Assembly (NCBI GenBank): GCA_030770425.1
Contig: JASJFT010000115.1
Span: 1 to 64,000, forward strand
Source: Darksidea phi
Taxonomy: Eukaryota; Ascomycota; Dothideomycetes; Pleosporales; Lentitheciaceae
DNA length: 64,000 nt
Direction: 5' to 3'
Translations under genes and position numbers: made by a program
The notes under the pieces: model-generated
Databases searched by the model: none
Told to the model about the DNA's origin: nothing
Seen by the model: the letters and a program-made list of their open reading frames with translations, nothing else
In this document: one piece after another, positions 13,901-27,889 of the stretch
Layout: each line of letters starts with the position of its first letter
How positions within the stretch are numbered: the first letter of the stretch is position 1

Positions 13901-16510
13901 ATAATATTATAAAGAAGAATAGATACCTACTACTACTAATCGGAGAATTTATAAACTAGCTCTAAGAAGTTAAGTAGATTACGAAATTCGATATCCGAGA
14001 AGAATTCTATAGGATTCGAATAGTAGAAGGGTATAAAAAATATATAGTATTTAAGACCTAATACGGACTCTACGAGTATAGAGTTATACTATTTAAACTA
14101 ATAAATATACTAGTAATATTTTAGTTAGTTATTAATAGAACGTTAAATAAATACTTAGATATATTCTATATAATATATCTAGATAATATTCTTATATATA
14201 GTAAAGGAATACTAGAGGAATATAAAGAATATATAAAGAAAGTACTATAAAAACTATAGTAAAATAAGTTACTATTTTACCTAGATAAATACGAATTCTA
14301 TAGGATAAAGACTAAATACCTAGGTTTTATTATTTCGCGAGAAGGAGTATTTATAGACCCTAAGAAAGTATAGACTATAAGAGAATAACTAACTCTAATA
14401 TTAATTAAGGACGTATAATCCTTTTTAGAATTCGCTAACTTCTACTAGAAGTTTATTAGGAATTACTTAAAGACTATATCTCTACTTACGAAGGTAACTA
14501 AGAAGAAAAAGAAATTTTAGTAGAACTAAAAATAATAGAAAGCTTTTAATAAGCTTAAGAACCTATTTATATTAATATCTATATTATAGATATACAATCT
14601 AATAAAACCTCTTAAAGTAGAGATAGACGTATTAGATTATACACTAGGAGTAATACTTACCTAGTAAGAAGAAGATAGAAAATAGAAACTAGTATTCTAC
14701 TACTTATATAAGTTTAGTAAAGAAGAAGTAAACTACGACGTTTATAATAAGAAACTTAATACTATTATATTAGTATTCGAATAATAGAGACTATAGCTTA
14801 TAGGAGTTAAGTATAAGATTAAGATTATTATAGACTACTAGAACCTTACGAGTTTTATAACTATAAAGAAACTTAATTAATAATAATTCTAATAGTCGGA
14901 ATTACTAGCGGATTACGACTTTAAGATAAGTTACTAGTTAGAAATACTAAATAAAGTAGTAGATACTCTTAGTAGAAGATTAAATCTTTAAGAAACCGAT
15001 AAACCTATTATATATAAATTAGTTTTATAAAGAGAACCTAACGAAACTCTTATATATAACTATATAAGACTAGCTAAGATTACGGTAGTAGTAGATATTA
15101 AGAGAAAATAGAGAAATAAGACCCGAGAAACTATTAAGAATACTAACGAAATACTAAAGAGAGATAATATATACTTTAATAAGAAAGAATACTCCGCTTT
15201 AATAAACGACTTAGAAATAAGACCTTATATACTACTAAGTCTTAAAAAAGACTTAATACGAGAAATCTATAAGAGTAAGATACTAAAATATTTAAGAATT
15301 AATAAAATAGTTAGATATATAGAAAGAGAATACCTACTTACTAATATAAAAGAGGAAGTTTAGAAAGTAATAGGTAACTATTTAGAATATTCTAAGAATA
15401 AACCTAAGAGATATAAGCTCTATAGGTTACTCTAACTACTAGTACTATTTATACGATTATAGACTTACGTTATAATAGACTTTATAGTAAAGTTACTACT
15501 ATTATTAGAACTAAGATTAGGAAGATTATACGATATAATTATAATAATTATAGACTAATTAACTAAGACGGTATACTTTATCCCGACGAACGAAGTAATT
15601 ATAGTAGAAAATATAGCTTATAAGGTTAAAAGAATACTTATTACTAATTATAAATTACTAGAATAGATCCTTACGAATAGGAATAAACTATTTACTTCGA
15701 AGTTTTAGAGTATACTACTTATAAAACTAGAAATTAAAAGAAAGCTATCGACTAGCTTCTATTCGTAAATAGATAGTTAGATAGAACGAATAAACTAAAC
15801 TCTAAAGAAGTATCTTAGGTTCTATATTAATAAGTTATAGGATAACTAGGTTAAATTACTACTAATAGTATAATTAGTATATAATAGTAAAAAGTCTATA
15901 ACGACTAGATACTTACTATACTACGTAAACTACGGATATAAGCTAATAACTTATAGAAATCTAAAGAATATCGAGAGTATATCTACTAGAATAGAAGAAA
16001 AGGTCTATTTAATATAAGAATTATATAAAGAACTTAATATACGGATAGTACGTAGAAACCTTATAATAACTAAAATAGTAAATAAAAGAAGACTCGAGGG
16101 ACCGACCCTTAAAAGGAGAGATAAAGTTTTCCTTTTATAACAAAATTTAAAAATTAAATAATTATATAATAAATTAGATAATTTATAAATCGAACTATTC
16201 GAAATTAAAGAAAAAATAGAACTAGTTAACTATAGGCTAAAGCTAGTCGAAGGTATAAGAATATACCCGGTATTCTACATATCGTTACTAGAACTAGTAC
16301 TAGAAGACGCCGAAGTAGCTACCGATATTAAACTTAAAGATAAGAAGTATAAGATCGAGGAGATTTAAGGACTATAGAGGTTCGGATATTAGTAGAAATA
16401 TTTAGTTAAATAGATAGAATAGTCTACTAGCTAGAATATATAGAAACTAATTAAGAACCTATAGAACTACTAGAGACTAGTTAAGTAGTATTACTAGAAG
16501 TACTTAGAGG
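10980..16510 (+). pseudogene. RIP-destroyed gag-pol of element A
   Basis: A zinc-knuckle relic with correct CX2CX4HX4C spacing (Cys/His now Tyr) lies at about 11730-11771. The reverse-transcriptase core is near 13840-14200, where YLDNILIYS replaces the usual YLDD. The integrase core lies near 15480-15810 and includes a TNRNKLFTSKF segment and the IDSQIERINQ-like region once RIP stops are read as Gln. A chromodomain-like segment (YLVKW start) is at about 16378-16505. Stops are almost all TAA/TAG. Confidence 0.8.
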
Positions 16511-17264
16511 TAGAGGCTTCTAACTATCTAGAAAAGAGAAATTAGCGGACTTATATAATAAAGGTTACTATAGTAACTTAGGTAGATTAGTAGAGGTAGA
16601 CTACTTAGCTTCCTCCCGCTCTAGCTATTCTAACTCTTTAATTAAGAAAAGTTCCTAATAAACTATTTCCTCTTAATAGGCTACTAGGAATTTTAACTAC
16701 TTCTTAAGACGCTTCTTATAAGCTAAGAGAAAATAATAGGCTTTATTATAAGTATTACGGGTATTACGAAGTTATTAACGAAGATTAGCTTTAAGAGTAT
16801 CTACCTTTTTAAGCTCTTTCTATAAAATAATAAGGTCGTACTTTAAGTTAGACGATAAATACTTAGAATAATAGCTAGAGGCTAAGTTAACTAGATAATA
16901 ACGATAAGAGTTTTAGTAGTAAGAGTAGAACGTTAGTATCTCTTAGCTATAGAAATAAATATACTTAATAAGCTTACAACGATAAATATAGAACTTCTTC
17001 TAAGAGACTTTAGATATTATTAGGACCTAGAAGGAAAATAAAGAATAAGACTTAGATACCCGTAGAGTAAGACGTTACCTATTTTTATACTTAGGTAAGA
17101 AATAGAATAACCAAGGTACTAGACTAAGAAAATAATTACTAGTACGTATACGCGGGTTACGGTATAATATAGAAGGAATTACCGGAGTAATAGAAACGCT
17201 ACTAAATAGGGTTATAAGGAAGTAGGCGCGACTTTAAGAACGAAGCTTTAGAGGGGAGAACGAG

Positions 17265-17701
17265 TATTATAACCCTACGCGGATTATAGGATATAGGGTA
17301 TCTTAAGAAAGCTATAAGCTAAGAAGATAGCTTAGTTAGTAATCTAATATTACGTAATAATAATCTATTTAATCTATATCTTAGTATAATAGAGTAGATA
17401 GAGTATAGTTAATATTAATCTATTTAATCTATACCTTAGTACTATAGAGTAGATAGAGTATAGGATAAAAAGATAGGTATAAGAGAATAAAGGATCTTCT
17501 AGGTTTTCTATTTTAATTCTTTATAATTAATCTTTAATTCTTTATCTAATACTTACGAATAAGATTAGATCTTTTCCTAAGTAGTTATTCTAGTAATAGA
17601 ATTCGTTAACTTAATCTTAACCTATTAGAAACCAATAGTATAATAAACGTTCTATCGGCTCTAACCCGGATTCCGTATAAAGGTATATATAACGTATAAT
17701 A
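17265..17701 (+). repeat. 3' LTR of element A
   Basis: Its 437 bp match the 5' LTR exactly in length. The two copies differ mainly by transitions, which fits independent RIP on each copy after insertion. Confidence 0.88.
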
Positions 17702-17849
17702 TTATAGTTAATTTAAATCTAGATTAATCCTTATATATTAACGTAATTAAACTATTATCTATCTATTCTAACTCCTTCTTTTCTATCTTAAGTATAAACT
17801 CCAAACGAGGCTAAATAACCTATTAGGCCTAGACCCCGTTAATATTATC

Positions 17850-20800
17850 TATATTACTATAGTAACCCTTACTATATAAGTCTACTAATTTTTCTACTTT
17901 TCTAGATAGTTAGAAGCCTCTACCTCTAGGTACTTTTAGTAATACTATCTAACTAGGTTCTAGTAGTCTTATAGATTCTTAACTAGTTTCTATATATTTT
18001 AACTAGTAGACTATTCTACCTATTTAACTAAATATTTCTACTAATATCTAAACTTTTATAGTTCTTAAATTTTCTTAACCTTATACTCCTCGTCTTTAAG
18101 TTCGATATTAGTAACTACTTCGGCGTCTTCTAGTACTAGTTCTAGTAATAATATATAGAATACTAGATATATTCTTATACCTTTAGCTAGCTTTAGTCTA
18201 TAGTTAACTAGTCCTATTTTTTCTTTAATTTTAAATAGTTTAATTTATAAATTATCTAGTTTATTATATAATTATTTAGTTTTTAGATTTTATTATAAAA
18301 GAAAAACTTTATCCCCCCTCTTAAGGGTCGGTCCCTCGAGTCTTCTTTTATTTACTATTTTAGCTATTATAAGGTTCCTACGTACTATCTACGTACTAAG
18401 TTCTTTATATAGTTCTTATATTAAATAGACTTTCTCTTCTATCTTAGTAGATATACTCTTAATATTCTTTAAATCTCTATAGATTATTAGCTCGTATCTA
18501 TAGTTTATATAATATAGTAAGTATCTAGTTATTATAGACTTCTTATTATTATATACTAATTATACTATTAGTAGTAATTTAACTTAGTTATTCTATAACT
18601 TATTAATATAGAACCTTAGATACTTTTCTAGAGTCTAGTTCGTTCGTTCTATCTAACTATCTATCTATAGATAGAAGCTAGTCGATAGCTTCTTTTTAAT
18701 ACCTAGTTTTACGAGTAGTATACTCTAAAACTTTAAAGTAAATAGTTTATCCCTATTTATAAGAATCTATTCTAGTAATTTATAATTAATAATAAGTATT
18801 CTCTTAACCTTATAAGCTATATTTTCTATTATAATTAATTCGTTTATTAGGATAAAGTATACTACTTTAGTTAATTAATCTATAATTACTATAATAGTAT
18901 TATATAATCTTTCTAATTCTAGTTCTAATAATAGTAGTAACTTTACTATAAAGTCTATTATAATATAAGTCTATAGTCGTATAAATAGTACTAGTAGTTA
19001 GAGTAATCTATAGGGCTTATATCTTTTAGGTTTATTCTTAGAATATTCTAAATAGTTACCTATTACTTTCTAGACTTCCTCTTTTACGTTAATAAGTAGG
19101 TATTCTCTATCTATATATCTAACTATTTTATTAATTCCTAGATATCCTAGTATCTTACTCTCGTAGATTTCCTATATTAAGTTTTTTCTAAGACTTAGTA
19201 GTATATAAGGTCTTATTTCTAAGTTATTTATTAAAGTAGAGTATTCTTCCTTATTAAAGTATATATTATCTCTCTCTAGTATTCTATTAGTATCCCTAAT
19301 AGTTTCTTAGGCCTTACTCCTCTATTTTTTCTTAATATCTACTACTACTATAATCTTAGCTAGTCTTATATAGTTATATATAAGAGTTCTATTAAGTTTT
19401 CTTTATAGAACTAGTTTATATACGATAGGTTTATTAGTACCTTAAAGGTCTATTCTTCTACTAAGAGTATCTACTACTTTATTTAGTATTTCTAATTAGT
19501 AACTTATCTTAAAGTCGTAATCTATTAGTAATTCCGACTATTAGAATTATTATTAATTAAGTTTCTTCGTAGTCGTAAAACTTATAAGGTTTTAGTAGTT
19601 CGTAATAATCTTAATCTTATACTTAGCTCCTATAAGCTATAGTCTCTATTATTTAAATACTAATATAATAGTACTAAGTTCCTTATTATAAATATCGTAG
19701 TTTACTTCTTCTTTACTAAACTTATATAAGTAATAGAATACTAGTCTCTATTTTCTATTCTCCTCTTACTAGATAAGTATTACTTCTAGTATATAATCTA
19801 ATATATTCGTCTCTACTCTAAGAGGTCTTATTAGGTCGTATATCTATAGTATAGGTACTAATATAAATAAGATTTTAAGCTTATTAAAAGCTTCTTATTA
19901 TTTTTAGTTCTACTAAAATTCTTTTTTCTTCTTAGTTACCTCTATAAGTAGAGATATAGTTTTTAAGTAATCTCTAATAAACTTCTAGTAGAAGTTAACG
20001 AATTCTAAAAAGAATTATACGTTCTTAATTAATATTAGGGTTAGCTATTTCCTTATAGTTTATACTTTTTTAGGGTCTATAGATACTTCTTCTCGCAAAA
20101 TAATAAAATCTAGATATTTAGTTTCTATTCTATAGAATTCGTATTTATCTAGATAAAGTAGTAACTTATTTTACTATAGCTTTTATAGTACTTTCTTTAT
20201 ATATTCCTTATATTCTTCTAATATTTCTTTACTATATATAAGAACGTCGTCTAGATATACTATATAGAATATATCTAAGTATTTATTTAATATTCTATTA
20301 ATAACTAACTAGAATATTACTAGTATATTTATTAGTCTAAATAGTATAACTCTATACTTATAAAGTCTATATTAGGTCTTAAATACTATATACTTCTCGT
20401 ACCTTCTCGCTATTTAAATCCTATAGAATTCTTTCTAGATATTAAATTTTATAATCTACTTAACTCCTTAGAGCCGGTCTATAAGTTCTCTAATTAGTAG
20501 TAATAGATATTAGTTTTTCTTTATAATATTATTTAACTATCTATAGTCTATATAAAGCTATAACTTTCTATTCTTCTTCGGGATAAATAGAACTAATAAT
20601 ACTATAGAGCTTTAACTTTCTCTAATATATCCTCTTTCTAAGTTCTTCGCTAAGTACTCCTTTAATTCTTTTTATTAATCTACTATTAATAAGTATATAG
20701 GTCTAGACTCGAGCTTTATATTCTATTCTAGATATATCTTATAATTCTATTCCTAGTACTCTAGTAAATTAGTATTCGGATATTCTTTAAATAGCTCTCG

Positions 20801-23660
20801 GAACTTCTTATAGTCTTAAAGTATTATTAGTTATAGTCTTTTCTATACGGTTATAACTCTTTATACTATAATAATATCGACTTTCTATAAGTTCTTCTTA
20901 TAGATCCTTATAATCTTATAAAGTAAAATTAAGTCTATTCTTCCTTTCTAGGGTATATACTAGATCTTATAGCTAGATCTTTCTAGTCTTCTAATTCCTA
21001 TAACTCGAGCTATCTACTTATAGCCTAGTACTTTATATAGCTTCTAATCTATCTATAGATTATATATTACTAGCTAGTTATAATTAATAATTATATTAGT
21101 ATCTCTAATTTCTATAATATTAAATCTATAATAGTCTCTAGTATTTTCTATCTCTAGGGTTACTTTTTATATTTTAAGATAAATTATACCTCCTCTATAT
21201 TCTATAAATAATCTATCTCTAAGGTTTACTTATATAGATTTTTCTTTAACTTAGTAAGAAATCCTATATTTCTCTATTAATTTTAATAATAGGAGTATAA
21301 ACTCTACTTTACTATCTATAATAGCTTAGATCTTCTATTTATAAATTCGTACGTCTACTTCTAATCTAGCTAGTTATTAGATATTTTTTTATACGATTTA
21401 AAAAGTCGTCTTTTAAATACTTTTATTAGTACGACTCTTATATAGTTAATAATAATCTAGTTTTTTAGCTTATTATTATAGAGGTCCTAATCTTCGGAAT
21501 CTTCCTCTAGTTCTTTAGTCTCGTTTTATCGAGTAGGCGACTCGTCTACCTATTCTATCTTTAGATCTAGTACTTTTCTAATCCTACGGGGTATTTTCTA
21601 ATTTAGCTCTTCTAATAGTTCCCCTTTTAGTAATAGTATATCCTAATTAATAGATTCTATCTTATTTTTATCGTTTTAGATATCGTAATATCCCTACTAT
21701 ATACCTAGGGCCCTTAGCTATCTACTAATCTCTAGGTTCTTTAAACTATCTTAGTTCTATACTAGATATCCGTATAATTCGTATTATTTAATAAGATATT
21801 TCTTTCTTTTAAGATTTTAATAAAAGATATCTTCTTCCCTTCTAGCCGTAAGCTTTTATTACGCTAGGTATAGAATATATAATCGATCGTAGTACGTCTA
21901 ATATATAGCTTTATAATCGGGTTCTTAGTATATAATTCTATAGTTAATATCTCGTTTATATCCTTTAGTATCTACTTAGATTAGTCTACGTAGCTATCGT
22001 CCTATAGCGTATTTTATCGGGAAATACTTATTATATTTATTATTATAGTAATTAATCTATTCTAGCTATTCTTACTTCTTATAAGCCTAGGTCTAGTTAT
22101 TATAGTTATAGATATAGTATCCTACTATTAGATATTCTATATTTTAAAGGTATATATATAAGCTACTTCTTAGAAGTATTATAGTTTCCTTCTTCTATTA
22201 GGTATAGTACTTATAATTTCCTATATAGTTTATTTATAATAGTATATTATAGTCTATATTATTATAGTCCTAGGTTATCTTATAACCTTTCGGTCCTTAG
22301 AGTCTTAGGATCTAGTCTATTATCTACTAACCCCGATCTTCTATAACGTATATTAGCTTCCTTATATTAGTATAATATTTAGTAATATACTAGCTAGTTC
22401 TATATTTCTAATACTTATTATATACTAACTATTTAAAAACGTCTTCTATACTAATCTTATCTAGTCCGTTAAGTTTTAGTTCTCCTATCTCGAGCTCTAG
22501 ATTATCTTATTATTAAGTAATTTCTTTAACTTTATTCTACCCGCTAGCGTTATACTATATCTTAGATATCGAGTTAGACTTAGTTTCTTTTTCTTTATTA
22601 TATCTAATTATATTTATACGTCTAGTACCGTTTTAGCTTTCTATACTTTTTCTTTTATTACTATATTCTTTAGTAAAGTATCCCTATATACTATAGTATA
22701 GATATACTTTTTTATCTCGATATTATTTTATCTCGTCTATAGGAACTTTCTATAACTTCTTATCTTACTTATATTTCTTATTCTTTAGATATTTCTTTTT
22801 CTAGACTATACTAACGTCTATTTCGTCGTAACCCTTATAGAACTCGCGCTTTTAAGCTATCTACTCTTTTTTATAGACTCTTACTAGTTCTATAGTATCT
22901 TACTTCTTAAGTACTTATTTATATAGTTAATTATTAATATAGATTACTATCTTAATTAGTTCTACTAGGTCGTCTAATTTTTTAAGTCGGGCTAACTTAT
23001 CCTTAATTAGCTCCTTAAGTCTATTATAGTATATAACTATAAGAGATATATTATTCTACTCGATCTTATACTATAACTATTTAAATTCGATAGTATACGT
23101 ACTTACTAATTTAGTCTACCTTAGCCTTTAGATCTAGTATTCGGTCTACTAGACCTTATTAATATCTCTAAAGACTATATATATTTATTCTCTAAATAAA
23201 TTCTAATCTTTAAATACTACTTTTATTTCGTTACGTTACTTTAATAAGGAATCTTTATTAGCTATATAATCGTCGATTAGGGACTATATCTATATAGCTA
23301 CCTTTTCTATTATATATATATCTATAGTAAGAATCTTATCCTAGTTACTAGTAAATATAGTAGAGTTAAACTAGTAGTATAGATCTAATTATATAAGGAA
23401 TAGTCTTAAATCTTCCTTTCTACTATTATACTTTTTTAGTATCGGGATTTTCGACTTCGTCCTAAGCCCTACTTACGTCTATTATAGCGATTCTTATAGC
23501 GATATTATAGCCTACTATAACTTAACTATCTAAGCTACTTATTACTAGATTAGGGCTACTAGGTTTAATATTAAGTTACCGATTATACTCTCTCTAGAGA
23601 TATTACGTAAGCTAGATAAAGTTACTATATCGATATAATCTTAATTTAGAGTAGTTAATA
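17850..23660 (-). pseudogene. RIP-destroyed gag-pol of element B
   Basis: This is the reverse complement of the element A internal region. Read on the minus strand, gag lies nearest 23660, reverse transcriptase around 20200-20700 (YLDDVLIYS at about 20220-20270), and integrase around 18400-19100. The end of the internal region is displaced to 2800-3474 by the insertion of C. Stops are dense and of RIP type. Confidence 0.75.
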
Positions 23661-24095
23661 TATTATATATTATATATATCTTTATATAGGATCTAGATTA
23701 GAATTAATAGAATATTTATCGTATTATTAGTTTCTAATAGATTAAGATTAAGTTAACGAATTCTATTACTAGAATAACTACTTAGGAAAAGATCTAATCT
23801 TATTCGTAAGTATTAGATAAAGAACTAAAGATTAACTATAAAGAATTAAGATAGAAAATCTAGGAGATCCCCTACTCTCTTATATCTATCCTACTTTACC
23901 TTACTCTATTTACTCTATTCGCTAGAATATAGATTAACTAGATTATTATTAATTATACTCTATTTACTCTACTCGCTAAGATATAGATTAACTAGATTAT
24001 TATTATATAATATTAGATTACTAACTAAGCCTCTATCTTAGCTTCCGACCTTCTTAGAATACCCTATATCCTATAGTTCGCGTAGGGTTATAATA
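23661..24095 (-). repeat. 5' LTR of element B
   Basis: The 435-bp copy pairs with 2365-2799. Its outer edge at 24095 is followed directly by the ATTAC target duplication. Confidence 0.88.
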
Positions 24096-24100
24096 ATTAC

Positions 24101-27100
24101 TAATAATATAAGAATATACCTCTCTATAGATATTCTAATATAGGTCTAGAACCTTTTTAATATAGAATTAGACTTAAATATTATTAAAAAGAACCTTATA
24201 CTATAATAGAATCTCTCTAAAGTATTATTATATATAAAGTTATAAATATATTAAGTCTCTAGTATACTATTATATCTAGAAGAGCTATATATTATTATAA
24301 TAATAATATAGAATTCTTAGGGTATAATAAGAATAATAGATTCTTAGGTATTTTAGACTACCCCTATAAATAGTTATAATCTTATTCTTAGCTAGTTATA
24401 ACTATATAAGATAGACCCTTAAGTAGATTACTAAAAGAAATCTTTTAAGTAGTAGAATAGAAGTATAGTAGCTAAGTATATTAAAGTTAAAGTAATATCT
24501 AATAACTTAATATAATAGTTATAACCTAGGGAGAAAGTATATATACTATATCTAAGAAGCTTTTATACTCGATTATTTATAAGTAAAAAAGAGTATTAAC
24601 TCTAATTTTCTAATATAGTAGAGGCCGTAGAACGTTTATAAATATCTATTAATAAGATATAAACCCTAAAGGGTAATAAGTCTTAAAATACTTAATACTA
24701 AAATAAGTAGGGTCTACTTTAGTTAAAAAACTAGACCTTATAACTTTATAATTACCTTATCTACTACGTAAAGTAATACCCTAAACTAATATAACTACCT
24801 AAGGCTATAGTCTTCTAGATTATAGTATTAGTAATAAATATCCCTTTATAAAGGATTATAGCTCTTTATTAGAAGAGGTAATAAAAGTTTAAAAACTATC
24901 TAGATACTTTCTATAATAATTTTAATAAGAAAATCGACTCTAAGGAAGCTACAAAGGTATTAAAATACCTTTATAATTAGCTTTAGTACTTTAGTCCTAA
25001 ACTTATTAATAGAATTACTTCTAACTTAGAGTACGACTATACTATTAATCTTAAAGAGAAAAAGATATTATTAAATCTATCTATTTATAATCTCTCTAGA
25101 AGAGAACTTAAGATTCTAAGGGAATATCTTAATAACTCTCTAGAGAAGAGGTAGATTCGGCCTAGTAAGTTCCTAGTAGGGGCCTTAATACTTTTCGTAT
25201 CTAAAGCTAATAATATACTTTAATTATATATTAATTATAGGGGTTTAAATAAGATAATAATTAAAAATTATTATCCTATACCCCTTATAAGCGAGATACT
25301 AGACTAGTTATCTAGGACTAAGGTTTTTATAAAACTTAATCTCTATAAGATATATTATCGATTATATATTAAGAAGAACGATAAGTAGAAGATAATATTT
25401 AAAATATACTATAGTTATTTTAAATATCTAGTAATATTATTCGGTCTTATAAATATATCTACTATATTTTAGTTATATATCTATAGGGCCTTAGGTAGTC
25501 TATTAGATAAAATATATATTATCTATTTAAATAATATCCTTATATACTCTAAAGAGAAGGAGAATTATAAATAATATATTTATAAAGTTCTTAAGAGATT
25601 ATATAATTAGGGACTCTACTATAAAGTCTTAAAGTATACTTTTTTTATAAAGTTAGTAGAGTTTCTTAGCTTTATAGTAACCCCCTATAGGGTAGTTATA
25701 GACCCGATACGGGTCTAAATAATTAAAGAGTAGTTAGAGTCTAAGAACTACTAAAATATCTAAGTATTTCTTAGATTTATAAACTTTTATTAATAGTTTA
25801 TATATAACTACTCGGATATTATTTATCTACTTCTAGAATATATAATCTTTATATAGAATCTAATACCGATCTAATAAGATTCTAGTAAGGATATATTAGT
25901 AGAAAAGTTAAAAAAGATTAAGAAGGGTTCTATAAAGTAGTATATTTCTTAGTTTTAGCTAAAGAATATATATAATATATTTTTTACGCTCTATAAGCTC
26001 TTTATAAGAGCCCCTATCCTCTAGTACTTTAATCTAGTAAAACTTATAATAGTTATTATTAATACCTCTAAGTTTATAATAGTAGTTATTCTATTATAAC
26101 TATAAATAATAGTACTCTTAATAGAAAAATACTAGAAACTAGTTATATTCTTTAGTTATAAGTTTACTAAACTATAGATTTAGTAGAATACTTATAATAA
26201 AGAGTTATTTACTATTATAGAAACCTTTAGATAGTAGTAATATTATCTTAAGTATACTCTAGATACTATTTATATACTATATAATTATAATAATCTAAAA
26301 TATTTTATAACTATAAAGATACTCTTACCTAAGTAAGTACGCTAGACTAAAGAGTTAGCTTATTTTAATTTTAAGATCGAATATAAGCCTAGTATAGAGA
26401 ATCTAGCTAATATACTATTATAACGATCTAATTATATTAAAGACTTTTAACTTAGGAAGGGAAGAGTACTAAGAAATATTATACTTCTTATACTTTAAAA
26501 TAAACTCTAGATATAGATACTCCGGAAGCCTATAACTCTATATACTAATGGTTAGATAGTATATAAATTTAATCTTATTAATAAGAATTTATAAGTAACC
26601 CGTTAGAAATCTAAAGATAGTATAAACTATTCTACTATAGGATTCCTTAGTATAGTACTAGTTTTTAATAATATATTATTTATTAATCTTAACCTATCTA
26701 TAGACGGGGACGATAAACCTAGAGAGCGATTAAAAGACTTAGATCTAGCTTTAATATTTCTTTAGTATTATAAAGTATTTTCTATCTTTATATTATATAA
26801 GTCTTTACTAGAAGTTATAAATAATAACTTATCCTTTAGTTAGAAAACTTCTAGACTACTATTAGACTATATCTAAGAAGTATAAGAATATAATATAGTC
26901 TATTATAAGAATATATAGTATATATAAAAGTCTAAAAGTAAAGAAGAATAAAAGAATATATCTTTATAAATTATAGATCTAAAAAGTATTCTTTAAAGAG
27001 TAGAGAAAGTATAGATTCCTAATAATAAAATTCTTCGTTAAGCTATTCTTATAAGGAATTATAATAACCCTCTAAAGGACTATTATAGAGTAGATAAGAC

Positions 27101-27313
27101 TATCGAACTCCTATAAAGAAAGTATTATTAGTTAAAGCTTTAAGTAGAGATTAATATATACGTATAAGACTATATAGTATATTAAATAAATAAAGTACGA
27201 AGGTATAAGCTATAGGAGTTACTAAAACTAATTCTTCTATTATAAAAGCTATAGTATAATTACTCCTTAGACTTTATTACTAATCTACTAGAATTTAAGA
27301 ATTCTAAGGGTAA
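24101..27313 (+). pseudogene. Element E, pol region (reverse transcriptase, RNase H, first part of integrase)
   Basis: On the plus strand a reverse-transcriptase block reads from about 25180 (LFVSKANN, then LYINYRGLNK with RIP stops read through). The active-site motif near 25520-25555 is YLNNILIYS, both Asp codons of YLDD having become Asn. The integrase begins before 27240 and reads LDFITDLPEF-like sequence up to the point where D is inserted. Removing D and one GGTAA restores a continuous frame across 27313/34303, which confirms the junction. Confidence 0.78.
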
Positions 27314-27738
27314 TATTATAAATTAAATATATACTATAGATTACTAGTAAGAGGGAATACTAGAGATCGAGCTAATTATAGGTTCTAACGAGGAATACGA
27401 TATAGACCTCGTAACTAAAGAATAGGAAATTACGTAATAGATCTATAGATCTACGGGCCTTAGCGAATATAGATCCTATAGATCTATAGATCTATAAATT
27501 AGTAGATCTATAAAGGAATAGAGCTATAGATCCTATAGATTTAAGAAAACTAAATTAATATATAATAACTACGAATCTCCTAGATAGTTTTCTTTTATAG
27601 TTAATTTAAATCTAGATTAATCCTTACCTATTAACGTAATTAAACTATTATCTATTTATTCTTACTCCTTCGTTTCTATCTTAAGTATAAACCCTAAATA
27701 AGGCTAAATAACCTATCGGGTCCGGACCCCGTTTAATA
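27314..27738 (+). repeat. 5' LTR of element D
   Basis: The 425-bp repeat starts TATTATAAATT and ends TTTAATA. It pairs with 33873-34297 and is a diverged form of the 440-bp C LTR. Confidence 0.88.
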
Positions 27739-27889
27739 CTTTAACTATCTAGTAGGTAGGAATAGCTAACTATAATAGTAGAAGAGGGAATATAATAAAG
27801 TAGAGCGGCGTAGCTACTAACTTAGGCCGAACCTTTAGAGATAGGAAGCTATCGGGAGTTTAGTTCCCTAGAAGGTAGTATAACTACGG

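Larger units (their letters stand above)
10336..17701 (+). mobile_element. Element A: innermost Gypsy chromodomain LTR retrotransposon, the most recent of the B-C-A series
   Basis: Two 437-bp LTRs (10336-10772 and 17265-17701) and the duplication TTATA (10331-10335, 17702-17706) define a 7,366-bp uninterrupted element. A purine tract lies just before the 3' LTR (about 17251-17263). It sits inside the 3' LTR of C, so it inserted after C, which inserted after B. Although it is the last of that series, it is as saturated with CpA-to-TpA change as its hosts. Confidence 0.92.
3475..17844 (+). mobile_element. Element C: Gypsy chromodomain LTR retrotransposon inserted in B, its 3' LTR split by A
   Basis: The 5' LTR is 3475-3914 (440 bp). 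The 3' LTR is 10034-10335 plus 17707-17844, which also sums to 440 bp once A and one copy of its target duplication are removed. The duplication TTATC flanks the element at 3470-3474 and 17845-17849. Net length is about 7.0 kb. It is the same family as D: gag, zinc knuckle, reverse transcriptase, integrase and a chromodomain-like tail align along both copies. All frames carry many RIP stops. Confidence 0.9.
2365..24095 (-). mobile_element. Element B: minus-strand Gypsy LTR retrotransposon inserted in E and interrupted by C (and A)
   Basis: B is bounded by two 435-bp LTRs (2365-2799 and 23661-24095) and a perfect ATTAC duplication at 2360-2364 and 24096-24100. The internal sequence runs on the minus strand from 23660 down to 17845 and resumes at 3474 down to 2800 after the insertion of C. 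It is the reverse complement of element A over nearly its whole length, so A and B are one family. On the minus strand near 20220-20270 a reverse-transcriptase active-site motif reads YLDDVLIYS with both aspartates kept. Confidence 0.9.
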